The notes: generated by a model not told the origin, from the sequence alone. Shown: positions 17,776-26,263, counted from the first letter of the stretch. The stretch: 29,414 nt of DNA from Bacteroidota bacterium (GCA_023426145.1 JAFABG010000028.1:1-29414); one strand, 5' to 3'. A program made the numbers and translations.

Positions 17776-19029
17776 TCAATTGGCGGGGTATAGTATGCCA
17801 CCTTTTATAGTCATAATCACACAATTCATGCCTACGTAGTATGGCAATATGCGATAATCATTTGAATTCAGTATAACAAAGTCACCTCGTTTACCCACTT
17901 CAATTGTTCCGATCTGATCAGCACGATGAAGGGCAACTGCCCCATTCAAAGTCAGCGCAGTGATGGCTTCTTCGATACTAAGTTTCATGTAAATACAGGC
18001 TAGAGCAATGGTCAGGGGTATTGAACCGGAATAACAACTTCCCGGATTTAAATCCGTGGCAAGCGCCACAGCACAACCTGCATCAATCATATCACGTCCC
18101 CGTGCATAGGGTTCTCTAAGAGCAAAAGCCGTAAGAGGCAAAAGGGTTGCTACTACACCGGCATCGGCCATTGCACGAATTCCTTCATCAGACGTTTGTA
18201 ACAAATGATCAGCAGATAATGCACCAACTTCGGCGGCTAGTTCAGCACCACCAAAGGAAACGATTTCATCTGCATGAAGTTTAAGCAGAAATCCTTGGGC
18301 TTTGGCTGCTTGAAGAAGCCGACGTGACTGTTCGACAGAAAAGACTCCGCACTCACAAAACACATCACAACATTCAGCTAGTCCATTCTCGCGGATAATA
18401 GGGAGCATCTCGCGAATCAGAAAGTCTATATATTTATTACTCCTTCCTCTATACTCGTCAGGAAGTGCGTGAGCTCCTAAAAAAGTGGATACAATGTCGA
18501 CACGTTTACGCTCGTCATTGTTCAAACTACGCATAACTTTAAGTTGTAGTAATTCTGTCTCTCTATCAAGTCCATAGCCACTTTTCCCTTCGACTGTTGT
18601 AACTCCCATCGTACTCATCTTCTTTAAGAAAACTTCGGCAGCCGAACGCAACTTAACAAAATTCATTTGCCTCGTAGCTTTTACAGTACTAATTATTCCT
18701 CCCCCACGTTCCATTATGGACATATAGCTTTCCCCTTTCAGTCGCCAAGAGAATTCTTCAGAACGTTCTCCCCCAAAAACAAAATGAGTATGTGAATCAA
18801 TAAAGCCTGGTAGGAGACAATGTCCCCGAGCGTTATAATGCCAATAATGATGGTAATAACCGTCACGATCTTCTCCACGACTCTCGCCAACATAAGTAAT
18901 AATCCCTTTTGTGACCTCTACAGTTCCATTTTCTATAATCAGGAGCTGTCCCATTTCCTTCCCTTTCCGAGCAGTGATCCCTATCGGGGTGACAATTCGA
19001 GCATTAAAAATTATCAGGTTCTCACTCAT
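17776..19029 (-). CDS. hutI: Imidazolonepropionase
   Basis: A metal-dependent amidohydrolase of 417 residues that opens the ring of 4-imidazolone-5-propionate to give N-formimino-L-glutamate, the third step of histidine breakdown. Metal-binding His80 and His82 are in LPGFIDSHTHFVFGG. LLKLHADEI supplies another His ligand, and LATDLNPGS supplies the conserved Asp near residue 320. The length and the GERSEEF segment after the HTH motif fit HutI rather than other amidohydrolases. It lies between ftcD (46 bases upstream) and the cyclodeaminase gene. Confidence 0.96.
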   Translation of the reverse strand: MSENLIIFNARIVTPIGITARKGKEMGQLLIIENGTVEVTKGIITYVGESRGEDRDGYYHHYWHYNARGHCLLPGFIDSHTHFVFGGERSEEFSWRLKGESYMSIMERGGGIISTVKATRQMNFVKLRSAAEVFLKKMSTMGVTTVEGKSGYGLDRETELLQLKVMRSLNNDERKRVDIVSTFLGAHALPDEYRGRSNKYIDFLIREMLPIIRENGLAECCDVFCECGVFSVEQSRRLLQAAKAQGFLLKLHADEIVSFGGAELAAEVGALSADHLLQTSDEGIRAMADAGVVATLLPLTAFALREPYARGRDMIDAGCAVALATDLNPGSCYSGSIPLTIALACIYMKLSIEEAITALTLNGAVALHRADQIGTIEVGKRGDFVILNSNDYRILPYYVGMNCVIMTIKGGILYPAN

Positions 19030-19075
19030 CTGCCTTCTATTAATTGATTCAAACTTTTTTTCATCTTGAGGAAAT

Positions 19076-19978
19076 CTATTCCATAATACTTGCTTCCAAC
19101 ACTTGGTTGATAGTAAAATTCTCTAGTCTCAAATAATAGGAAGCTGCATCTATCAAAGCTTCCATCGGTACTAACCCTATAATCTCACTGCCAACAATTG
19201 ACACCCCATAGCGACAAGCTTCAATACGCACCAATTCAAACGCGCGATAAAGGGCTGTATGAGTATAATCGGTCATATTGATAGATACTTGAGTTATATT
19301 ACGCTCCTTTAACTCTACACCCATTGCCTTAACATATCGAAGTCCCCCGTTGATATGTCTAATATTCTTTGCAATGTTCGAAGCTATCTCAATATTAGAT
19401 GTATTTAAATTAATGTTATAAGCGACTAAGGGCATTCTAGCTCCTATTGTTACCGCTCCTGCAGTAGGATGCCGCTTGGCAGATCCAAAGTCTGGTTGCC
19501 ATTCAAGTTGCTTGATCTTTTCCGATAATCCCTCAAATTCTCCTTTACGAATTGAAGATAAATTTTCTCTATGTGGTGCCGTAGCAGATTTTTCATAAAG
19601 GAAAACAGGAAGATGATATAATTGAGCGACGCTAGAAGCTACTTCCTTAGATAAGGCAACTGCTTCATCCATCGATATATTCTTGATCGGAATGAAAGGC
19701 ACCACATCTACAGCTCCCATTCGAGGATGTTGCCCGCGATGATGGTTTAAATCAATCAAATCAACTGCAATACCAATTGCCTCTATAACTGCATCGCACA
19801 AGGCTTTGGGTTCGCCAACTAAAGTAACGACTAAACGGTTATGGTCCTCATCATTACTATAATCAAGTAGCTTCACTCCAGCTCTTCCACGAAAAGGAGT
19901 TATAATCTTATCTATTATCTCAAGATCTCTCCCCTCACTAAAGTTGGGGACACATTCTATGATTTTAGTCCAATTCAT
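19076..19978 (-). CDS. ftcD: Glutamate formimidoyltransferase
   Basis: A 300-residue enzyme equal to the N-terminal half of animal FTCD. It moves the formimino group of N-formiminoglutamate to tetrahydrofolate, releasing glutamate. The family N-terminus is clear (IIECVPNFSEGRD). His84 in RGQHPRMGAVDVVPF probably corresponds to the catalytic His82 of the pig enzyme. The PTAGAVTIGARMPLVAYNINL segment is the strongly conserved second subdomain. It is the second gene of the hut operon, 27 bases after hutU. Its partner, the cyclodeaminase, is encoded separately at 17125. Confidence 0.95.
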   Translation of the reverse strand: MNWTKIIECVPNFSEGRDLEIIDKIITPFRGRAGVKLLDYSNDEDHNRLVVTLVGEPKALCDAVIEAIGIAVDLIDLNHHRGQHPRMGAVDVVPFIPIKNISMDEAVALSKEVASSVAQLYHLPVFLYEKSATAPHRENLSSIRKGEFEGLSEKIKQLEWQPDFGSAKRHPTAGAVTIGARMPLVAYNINLNTSNIEIASNIAKNIRHINGGLRYVKAMGVELKERNITQVSINMTDYTHTALYRAFELVRIEACRYGVSIVGSEIIGLVPMEALIDAASYYLRLENFTINQVLEASIME

Positions 19979-20005
19979 ATCAATATCTTTACTTTACTGT
20001 TTATA

Positions 20006-22021
20006 CTAACTGAGGTGGTGTTCATCAGTCTGCAATGAATCTTTGATTGTTTTGTTTATCAACTCTTCATCAGCCAAGTAAGGCATCGTTATATGATATC
20101 TCTCCGAATGAGATTCATTGAAATCATTAGTAGTCTCAATTGCGTTGGGATTGCGCGCCCACGAACGACGGGCGACTCCCCCCATCACATCCCAAAGTAA
20201 AGCCGAACGAAGTATTTCATCAACTCGTTTACTACCGTCACATACCATACCGAAGCCACCATTAATCGCTTTCCCAATACCTACTCCTCCACCATTATGC
20301 AAGGCTACTAGGCTCATGCCACGTGCACAGTTTCCAGCAAAACACTGTACTGCCATATCAGCCATAACATTACTTCCATCTTTAATATTTGCTGTCTCAC
20401 GGAAAGGTGAATCGGTACCACTCACATCGTGATGATCACGACCTAACATAATCGGCCCTACTTCCCCCAGTCGTACCATTTTGTTGAAACGAAGAGCAAT
20501 ATTCATCCTCCCAATAGCATCTTGATAGAGAATACGTGCTTGAGTACCTACCACTAGATTATTCTTCTCTGCATCACGTATCCAGTTATAATTATCCAAA
20601 TCCTGACCGCGACGATGTACATCTATGCACTCCATAGCCGCACGATCAGTCTTTATGAGATCTTCATGCTTACCACTAAGGCACACCCAGCGAAAAGGTC
20701 CGTAGCCATAATCAAAAAGTTGTGGTCCCATAATATCCTCAACATAACTCGACCATATAAATCCATCTTTCTCATCAATGCCATTGCGCGATATTTCTTT
20801 TACACCAGCATCAAAAATAGCCTTCATGAAAGAATTTCCATAGTCAAAGAAGTAAGTGCCACGCGCAACAAGCTTACTAATCACCTCATAATGGCGATGC
20901 AAAGAAACGTCAACCAAATTTCGGAATCGATTAGGCGATTCGTGAAGAAGACGCGTACGCTCTTCAAAAGTTAAGCCTACTGGACAATAACCTCCTTCAT
21001 AAACAGCATGGCATGAGGTCTGATCCGACAAAAGCTCAATATGGATCTGGTTGGTTTCTGCATATTCCAACAAATCGACAACATTGCCATAATAAGCTAT
21101 TGAGTAAGGTTCCCTACTTTCTAAAGCTTTCTTTGCTAAGCAAAATGCTTCAGAGAAGTCTTGTGTGACATGCCCCACCCAACCTTGACGATAACGCGTC
21201 TCAATACGTGAATAGTCGACTTCAGCTATAATAGAAACAGCTCCGGCAATCTCGGCTGCTTTTGATTGTGCACCACTCATCCCGCCGAGACCTGAAGATA
21301 CGAAAAGATGGCCTTGCAAGTTTTTATCATTCGGAATACCAAGTTTTAATCGCCCAGCATTGAGCAGTGTGTTAAAAGTACCATGAACAATACCTTGCGG
21401 CCCAATATACATCCACCCCCCCGCTGTCATTTGGCCATAATTGGCAACTCCCATTTGAGCAGCAATCTGCCAATCATACTGATTGTCAAACTGCCCAATC
21501 ATCATTGAGTTTGTAATTATAACACGTGGAGCTTCGGGGCGGGAATGAAATAATCCTAAAGGGTGACCAGATTCAATTACCAGCGTCTGCTGATGAGTTA
21601 ATTCTTCTAGATACTGTTTAATAAGACAGTATTGCATCCAGTTTTGACATACTTGTCCCGTCTCACCATAAGTAACTAGTTCATAAGGATATAATGCGAC
21701 ATCAAAACTAAGGTTATTGTCTATCATTACCTGAAAGGCTTTACCCTCTACACATTTGCCACGATAATTATCAATGGGTTTTGCCCTCAAATCACCTACT
21801 GGACGGTAACGGTAACCATAAATTCGTCCTCGCGTAAGTAATTCCTGCATAAACTCAGGAGCAAGCTGTTCATGCAATTCAAGAGGAATATAACGGAGAG
21901 CATTTTTTAAAGCTGTAACAGTCTGAACCGGCGTAAGTGTATAATTACGATCGGGAGCCCTACGTATACCTTCAATGTAGACAGGCTTGGGAGGTAATGT
22001 GCTACCAAGAGTTATCTTCAT
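20006..22021 (-). CDS. hutU: Urocanate hydratase (long form)
   Basis: It adds water to urocanate to give 4-imidazolone-5-propionate, using tightly bound NAD+ as an electrophile. It has 671 residues, against about 555 in the Pseudomonas/E. coli-type enzymes, and resembles the longer form known from animals. The NAD-binding core is visible (LFVSSGLGGMSGAQSKAA, about 239-256). Cys447 in YGPFRWVCLSG matches the active-site cysteine (Cys410) of the Pseudomonas putida enzyme. The extra length includes an N-terminal extension of about 80-90 residues. It is first in the hut operon. The promoter is unclear: a degenerate -7 (AACCTTTG, 22103-22110) is the best candidate. Confidence 0.95.
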   Translation of the reverse strand: MKITLGSTLPPKPVYIEGIRRAPDRNYTLTPVQTVTALKNALRYIPLELHEQLAPEFMQELLTRGRIYGYRYRPVGDLRAKPIDNYRGKCVEGKAFQVMIDNNLSFDVALYPYELVTYGETGQVCQNWMQYCLIKQYLEELTHQQTLVIESGHPLGLFHSRPEAPRVIITNSMMIGQFDNQYDWQIAAQMGVANYGQMTAGGWMYIGPQGIVHGTFNTLLNAGRLKLGIPNDKNLQGHLFVSSGLGGMSGAQSKAAEIAGAVSIIAEVDYSRIETRYRQGWVGHVTQDFSEAFCLAKKALESREPYSIAYYGNVVDLLEYAETNQIHIELLSDQTSCHAVYEGGYCPVGLTFEERTRLLHESPNRFRNLVDVSLHRHYEVISKLVARGTYFFDYGNSFMKAIFDAGVKEISRNGIDEKDGFIWSSYVEDIMGPQLFDYGYGPFRWVCLSGKHEDLIKTDRAAMECIDVHRRGQDLDNYNWIRDAEKNNLVVGTQARILYQDAIGRMNIALRFNKMVRLGEVGPIMLGRDHHDVSGTDSPFRETANIKDGSNVMADMAVQCFAGNCARGMSLVALHNGGGVGIGKAINGGFGMVCDGSKRVDEILRSALLWDVMGGVARRSWARNPNAIETTNDFNESHSERYHITMPYLADEELINKTIKDSLQTDEHHLS

Positions 22022-22045
22022 AATATTCAGATTTAAGGATTACAA

Positions 22046-22062
22046 ACTGTAAGCAATACAGT
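22046..22062. promoter_or_regulatory. Small palindrome in hutU upstream region
   Basis: ACTGTA-AGCAA-TACAGT is a perfect 6-bp inverted repeat around a 5-base centre, 25-41 bases upstream of the hutU ATG. It could be an operator or a leader hairpin for the hut operon. No hut regulator gene is nearby, so the assignment is speculative. Confidence 0.3.
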
Positions 22063-22137
22063 AGTGTAACTCATCGCAATATATGAAAAAAAGAAGAAAA
22101 AACAAAGGTTATAGTAAATTAATTATCAATAGGTTAA

Positions 22138-22788
22138 TTATTCTTTTGTCTGCTTATCATCACAAACCTTTTGCAAGAACTGAAAAGTATGCTTTGCCTC
22201 CCGACTATCTTTTTTAAGATAGGCTTCTTTCAAATCTGGATATTTATCGAGAAGCTCTGTCATTTTACTCTTGCTAACAAACTCAACTTTTCCTGTCTCG
22301 CTATTTAACTCATAACAAACACGCTTATTAACGAGGCTTGAGGCAGCCAGCGCATCACCAACTTCTCCCCCTAGCTTGGGATGATCTTCTGCAATAAAAT
22401 TCTCACCGATTACAGAACCTAAAGGCATTGCACAAAAGTAGACATTCTTGTCTAACAAAACAGCAGGAGCATACCAAGCACCAAACCGCATCTTCTTATA
22501 ACGTAGCTTACGACAGTTTATATATAAATTTCCCTCAGCTGTACGTACAGCAAAACTTCGTTTCTTCAAGTAGCGACACAATGACTCATTATCATCTGCA
22601 ACTAATCGATAGTCGGCACCTCCACTAAGCACAATCTGACTCTTGCTTCGCTTCTCCACTCGCAATACTTTAACAGTATCCCCATCGTGATTCACCAAGG
22701 CTTTCATGTTAGAATAAATAATATTCTGCCCAAGCAACGGAAAGCTAAGCACACTCAGCAACAACAAAAAAACACATTTCTTCTTCAT
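22138..22788 (-). CDS. Secreted protein of unknown function
   Basis: I do not recognise this 216-residue protein. A signal peptide is clear (MKKKCVFLLLLSVLSFPLLGQ, cleaved near Gly-Gln), so it is exported. The mature part starts with a beta-rich region (VNHDGDTVKVLRVEKRSKSQIVLSGGADYRLVADD), then a segment with several tyrosines and an ALAASSLVNKR stretch, and ends in a charged helix (residues about 175-216). No catalytic motif is evident. An AAGGAGG Shine-Dalgarno sequence at 22796-22802 supports the start and is unusually strong for this window. It precedes hutU by 116 bases in the same direction, but nothing links it functionally to histidine use. Confidence 0.75.
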   Translation of the reverse strand: MKKKCVFLLLLSVLSFPLLGQNIIYSNMKALVNHDGDTVKVLRVEKRSKSQIVLSGGADYRLVADDNESLCRYLKKRSFAVRTAEGNLYINCRKLRYKKMRFGAWYAPAVLLDKNVYFCAMPLGSVIGENFIAEDHPKLGGEVGDALAASSLVNKRVCYELNSETGKVEFVSKSKMTELLDKYPDLKEAYLKKDSREAKHTFQFLQKVCDDKQTKE

Positions 22789-23262
22789 AGTCCGTCCTCC
22801 TTTACTAGGTTAAACGATTTTTCGACTGGAAAGTTATAAAATTTAGCTTATAATAGCAAGAATGAAAAAAGAAATATTGAAAAATCAGACAAAAGCACAC
22901 CAATTTCAAACATTCTCTTCTTGAATCAGTTAAGATAAAGAAAAAACATAATTATAATTCATAAACAATATTATAGAATTAAAGAAGTTTCCTTCTAGAA
23001 TAGAACAATCTTTAATCAATTGATTGGGGACATATTCTACTCGAACATATAAATCCTCATTTCTATAGTTTAAAGACAAACTTAGTTCATATACCCTATC
23101 TGATAATCATTCGATGATTCATTGATGTAAATAGCTATAACTAAGAAAAGGATATTGATCAAAGTGTGTTAATAAAGAGTAAATGTACACGGCTGTAAAA
23201 GACACAAATAGAATGCCTCTTACCAATTAAATTATCTTTGTACGAAAAGATAGAACTACATT
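22789..23262. other. Gene-free divergent region
   Basis: A 474-base A/T-rich intergenic region between divergently transcribed genes. It holds the Shine-Dalgarno of the secreted-protein gene (22796-22802), a 12-bp palindrome AATCAATTGATT (23014-23025), a 15-base palindrome AATCAT-TCG-ATGATT (23105-23119) and the mutS-like -7 box (23233-23240). No small gene or RNA gene was recognised. Confidence 0.5.
23233..23240 (+). promoter_or_regulatory. -7 box of MutS-like gene
   Basis: TATCTTTG matches TAnnTTTG perfectly and ends 22 bases before the ATG at 23263, giving a leader of about 17 nt. A -33 TTTG at the right distance was not found. Confidence 0.5.
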
Positions 23263-25074
23263 ATGGGAAAGCAGGAAAAAATTATAGATACCTATCAGCA
23301 AATTATTCTAGACTCTGAGAAAGAGCTACAAAGGGTTCGAAAACAGATTCGTAATATCAGTTTTGTAAGGCTGTTATTATTTGCAATAGCTTTAGCCTCT
23401 GTAATCTTTTTCTGGCATGATGGATGGCTCAAACTAACACTTTTTACAATTACCCCTATTATTATATTTGCCTGGCTCCTTCAAAAACATAATTCATGGT
23501 TCCATCGTAAAGACTATCTAAAAAAGAAAATAGAGATTAATAAATATGAATTAGAGGCTCTAAAATACAACTTTTCGAACTTTGAGAATGGAAAGGAATA
23601 CATAGATCCATCTCATCTCTATACTTTTGATTTAGATGTTTTTGGCGAACACTCTCTATTTCAATATCTCAATCGAACTTCGACCTCTATCGGTAAACAA
23701 CATCTTGCAAATTGGATGAAGTATCATCTGAAAACAAAAGAAACTATTGAACTGCGCCAAGAAGCTATTAGAGAGTTATCGTCTGAACTAGAGTTCCGTC
23801 AGGAATTTAGGTTACTTGGGTTACTTTATAAAGGCAAAGCATCTGATTCCTCTGAAATAAAAGAATGGATAAACTCTCCAAACTCTTTCTCCAAAAGGAT
23901 TTTGCAAATTCTTCCCATAACAGTCGGTTTTATTAATCTCATTAGCATCAGCGCAACAATTTGGGGAATTATTCCAGCTACTTTAAGCGGCGCAATATTT
24001 ACAAGCGCTATTTTATTGAGCTTTAGCTTTTCAAAAGGTATTACTAAAATTCAAAATACATATAGCCAAAAGTTGCAAATTTTATCGGCTTATGCCAACC
24101 AAATTCACCTTGTCGAAGATAAAGAATTGAAAAGTAGTGCTTTACTAAAGATCAAAGCCAAATTTTTAACCCAAGATCAAACAGCTTCACACTCTGTACA
24201 TCAATTGGCAAAACTGATGAATGCACTAGATCAACGTAACAATTTGCTAATGAGCATAATTTTGAATGGTTTATTGTTGTGGGAATTACGACAAATCATA
24301 AGAATTGAGCAATGGAGAAGAGCGCATGCAACCGACCTACCAATTTGGCTAGAAGCGATTGGTGAGATCGATGCCTATTGCTCTCTATCAACATTCGCCT
24401 ATAATCACCCAGACTATATTTTCCCACAAATTAAAGAACAACCTTTCAAGCTAGAAGCTGAGGACTTAGGTCATCCGCTGATGGAACAGAATAAATGTAT
24501 CAGAAACGGTATAAACATCCAAGCACAACCATCATTCGTCATAATTACAGGAGCTAACATGGCTGGTAAAAGTACCTATTTACGAACAGTAGCAGTGAAT
24601 TACCTTTTGGGCTGTATTGGTACACCTGTTTGTGCAACAAAAATGGAGTTCTACCCGTCACAAATAATCACCAGTCTCCGAACAACAGACTCACTAACAG
24701 ATAACGAATCCTATTTTTTTGCAGAGCTTAAACGACTTAAATTAATAATAGATAAACTAAAAGCCGGTGAAGAACTATTCATAATCTTAGATGAAATTTT
24801 AAAGGGTACAAATTCTATAGACAAACAAAAGGGATCATTAGCACTTATTAAACAACTTATTAATCTAAATACAAATGGTATAATTGCAACTCATGATTTG
24901 CAACTTGGATCACTAGTTAAAGAATTCCCCCAGAATATCCAAAATCATTGCTTTGAGGCTGACATAATAGATAATGAACTGAACTTCTCATATAAGATGA
25001 GGAATGGAGTAGCACAAAATATGAATGCTTGCTTTTTAATGAAGAAAATGGGAATTACCGTCATCGACGACTAA
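23263..25074 (+). CDS. Membrane-anchored MutS-like ATPase
   Basis: A 603-residue protein whose C-terminal domain (about 395-603) is a MutS-type ABC ATPase. Walker A is GANMAGKST (430-438), Walker B is FIILDE (Asp510, Glu511), the LRTTDSLTDNESYFF segment is the signature region, and the switch His544 lies in IATHDLQLG. Unlike true MutS it lacks the N-terminal mismatch-recognition domain with its Phe-x-Glu motif. Instead it has a pair of hydrophobic helices (about 35-51 and 57-73), a second pair (about 212-230 and 236-255) and possibly a fifth near 327-344. The ATPase would therefore be tethered to the inner membrane. Such MutS-related proteins occur widely in Bacteroidetes without an assigned function. 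Mismatch repair is unlikely. It is the only plus-strand gene in the window. Confidence 0.88.
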   Translation: MGKQEKIIDTYQQIILDSEKELQRVRKQIRNISFVRLLLFAIALASVIFFWHDGWLKLTLFTITPIIIFAWLLQKHNSWFHRKDYLKKKIEINKYELEALKYNFSNFENGKEYIDPSHLYTFDLDVFGEHSLFQYLNRTSTSIGKQHLANWMKYHLKTKETIELRQEAIRELSSELEFRQEFRLLGLLYKGKASDSSEIKEWINSPNSFSKRILQILPITVGFINLISISATIWGIIPATLSGAIFTSAILLSFSFSKGITKIQNTYSQKLQILSAYANQIHLVEDKELKSSALLKIKAKFLTQDQTASHSVHQLAKLMNALDQRNNLLMSIILNGLLLWELRQIIRIEQWRRAHATDLPIWLEAIGEIDAYCSLSTFAYNHPDYIFPQIKEQPFKLEAEDLGHPLMEQNKCIRNGINIQAQPSFVIITGANMAGKSTYLRTVAVNYLLGCIGTPVCATKMEFYPSQIITSLRTTDSLTDNESYFFAELKRLKLIIDKLKAGEELFIILDEILKGTNSIDKQKGSLALIKQLINLNTNGIIATHDLQLGSLVKEFPQNIQNHCFEADIIDNELNFSYKMRNGVAQNMNACFLMKKMGITVIDD

Positions 25075-25093
25075 TCCCCATTACTAAGATTAC

Positions 25094-25119
25094 TTACTTC
25101 TTTTTACCCAAAGAAGTAA
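25094..25119. terminator. Hairpin between convergent genes
   Basis: TTACTTCTTT (25094-25103) and AAAGAAGTAA (25110-25119) form a perfect 10-bp stem with a 6-base loop between the ends of the convergent MutS-like gene and the membrane-protein gene. It could serve both directions. No strong U-tract follows on either strand, so this is a likely but not certain terminator. Confidence 0.55.
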
Positions 25120-25145
25120 TCAACCATTATAAGTAATATTATTAA

Positions 25146-25679
25146 TTAAACAACCTGTGCTAAGAATACAGCTAAAGAAGTTGCCTCATTATTAGTCAAG
25201 TATTTAACTGTAGTCATCGGCTGATAAGTATAGGGAACAAACTGAAGCAATTGTACAGCTGCAAATTTATGATCTGCCGATAGAATTACATCCATGCGTA
25301 TATTCCCAGTAATATCACTCTTTATATCTAATTCCCCAGGAAAAAGACCTGATTGCACAAAACCAGTCAATTTCTCTAGATATTTTAAATCAAAGAAAAA
25401 ACTGTATTCTTTAGTAGCACTACCTGTTGGAGCATATACAGACACTCTAGATTTCCAGAATAAGCGGAAAATAGCAGAGAGAAATAAAACTGTACCTACA
25501 AACATTAAAACGATGCTTCCAAGAGAGGTTCCCTCTTGAATTTCGAAAGTTGAAACAAAAGATAATATACTGCACACCAACATTACACCAGAAATTAAAA
25601 GCCCAGAATTACTTATACGTCTGTTGATATCGGGATGTGAAGATGCAAATATAGTTGCATCAATTGATTGAATTGCCAT
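25146..25679 (-). CDS. Two-helix membrane protein of unknown function
   Basis: I do not recognise this 177-residue protein. Two transmembrane helices are clear (about residues 25-44 and 52-72), joined by a very short loop, with a mainly soluble domain of about 100 residues after them. The soluble part carries FFFDLKYLEKLTGFV and DVILSADHKFAAVQLLQFVPYTYQP and has no recognised motif; a beta-rich fold is plausible. The N-terminal 20 residues would lie on the same side as the soluble domain. It stands between a convergent MutS-like gene and a small secreted-protein gene, in the same direction as the latter (96 bases apart), so it might share its transcript. Confidence 0.7.
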   Translation of the reverse strand: MAIQSIDATIFASSHPDINRRISNSGLLISGVMLVCSILSFVSTFEIQEGTSLGSIVLMFVGTVLFLSAIFRLFWKSRVSVYAPTGSATKEYSFFFDLKYLEKLTGFVQSGLFPGELDIKSDITGNIRMDVILSADHKFAAVQLLQFVPYTYQPMTTVKYLTNNEATSLAVFLAQVV

Positions 25680-25775
25680 ATTCTTAAATATTAATTAATT
25701 GAAGAAGTTGAGAATCAAGCTAACCTTTCAGAAAGAAATGTCAGCGTAGAAATAGTAAAGAAGAGCGTAGAATGG

Positions 25776-26171
25776 CTAAACGATAATATGCTTTAAAGTG
25801 AATACATAATAATCACTTACAGGTTCACTATAATAAGATGGAGTAGTTGAATAGACCTTGACTCGATGTAATGATAGCGAATTCTCATGCGCAGAACAAT
25901 ACCTCAACACGCTACGTAAGCTGGCGTTATATTCAATAAGATATAAACGCTGAAATCGCGAAACTAAAACTTGAGAAGTTATAGATGGAGTAAGTTCAGC
26001 AATAGGCAAAATAGGAATAACAGGAGCAGTTACTTGTCCCTGATGACACAAAAAACAGACATTCTCAGATTTAGCTAGAGCAACTTTTCTACCTATAGAA
26101 TCCTGACTTTCAACTTTATGGCTACTTACAACTAATAATAGAAGTAACATCACCTTAATTAACTTTACCAT
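25776..26171 (-). CDS. Small exported protein with a CxxCH motif
   Basis: This 131-residue protein has a signal peptide (KLIKVMLLLLLVVSSHKVES, cleaved near Gln23) and no recognised family. Soon after the cleavage site comes Cys-Phe-Leu-Cys-His in ENVCFLCHQGQ, which has the form of the c-type heme attachment motif CxxCH. There is no Met in the mature part to act as the distal heme ligand; His residues exist further on (CSAHENSLSLHRV, LKHIIV). The motif may therefore be a heme site, a disulfide or metal pair, or chance. The rest looks beta-rich (FQRLYLIEYNASLRSVLRYC, VYSTTPSYYS). The -7 box at 26181-26188 is so close that the transcript would start only about 2-6 bases before the ATG. Confidence 0.7.
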   Translation of the reverse strand: MVKLIKVMLLLLLVVSSHKVESQDSIGRKVALAKSENVCFLCHQGQVTAPVIPILPIAELTPSITSQVLVSRFQRLYLIEYNASLRSVLRYCSAHENSLSLHRVKVYSTTPSYYSEPVSDYYVFTLKHIIV

Positions 26172-26180
26172 ATTGTGCTA

Positions 26181-26188
26181 CAAAGATA
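26181..26188 (-). promoter_or_regulatory. -7 box almost touching the start codon
   Basis: The minus strand reads TATCTTTG, a perfect TAnnTTTG. Its last base is 10 bases from the A of the ATG at 26171, so transcription would begin very close to the start codon, giving a nearly leaderless mRNA. No clear -33 box was found. Confidence 0.45.
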
Positions 26189-26263
26189 ACGCATATAAAA
26201 AGATAGAAAGTTTATTAAGATTGATTTTTAATAAATCTTAGGAGTTAAAAGGAATAAGTAAAC

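Noticed and set aside
20615..20974. Open frame of 119 codons on the plus strand inside hutU
   Set aside because: It lies fully antisense to a well-supported urocanase, shows no family features and has no promoter or ribosome-binding site.
23263..25074. Calling this gene mismatch-repair mutS
   Set aside because: The ATPase matches, but the mismatch-binding N-terminus is missing and membrane helices are present, so the gene name mutS would mislead.
25294..25539. Plus-strand open frame of 81 codons inside the two-helix membrane protein gene
   Set aside because: The minus-strand frame has clear paired membrane helices; the plus-strand frame shows nothing protein-like.
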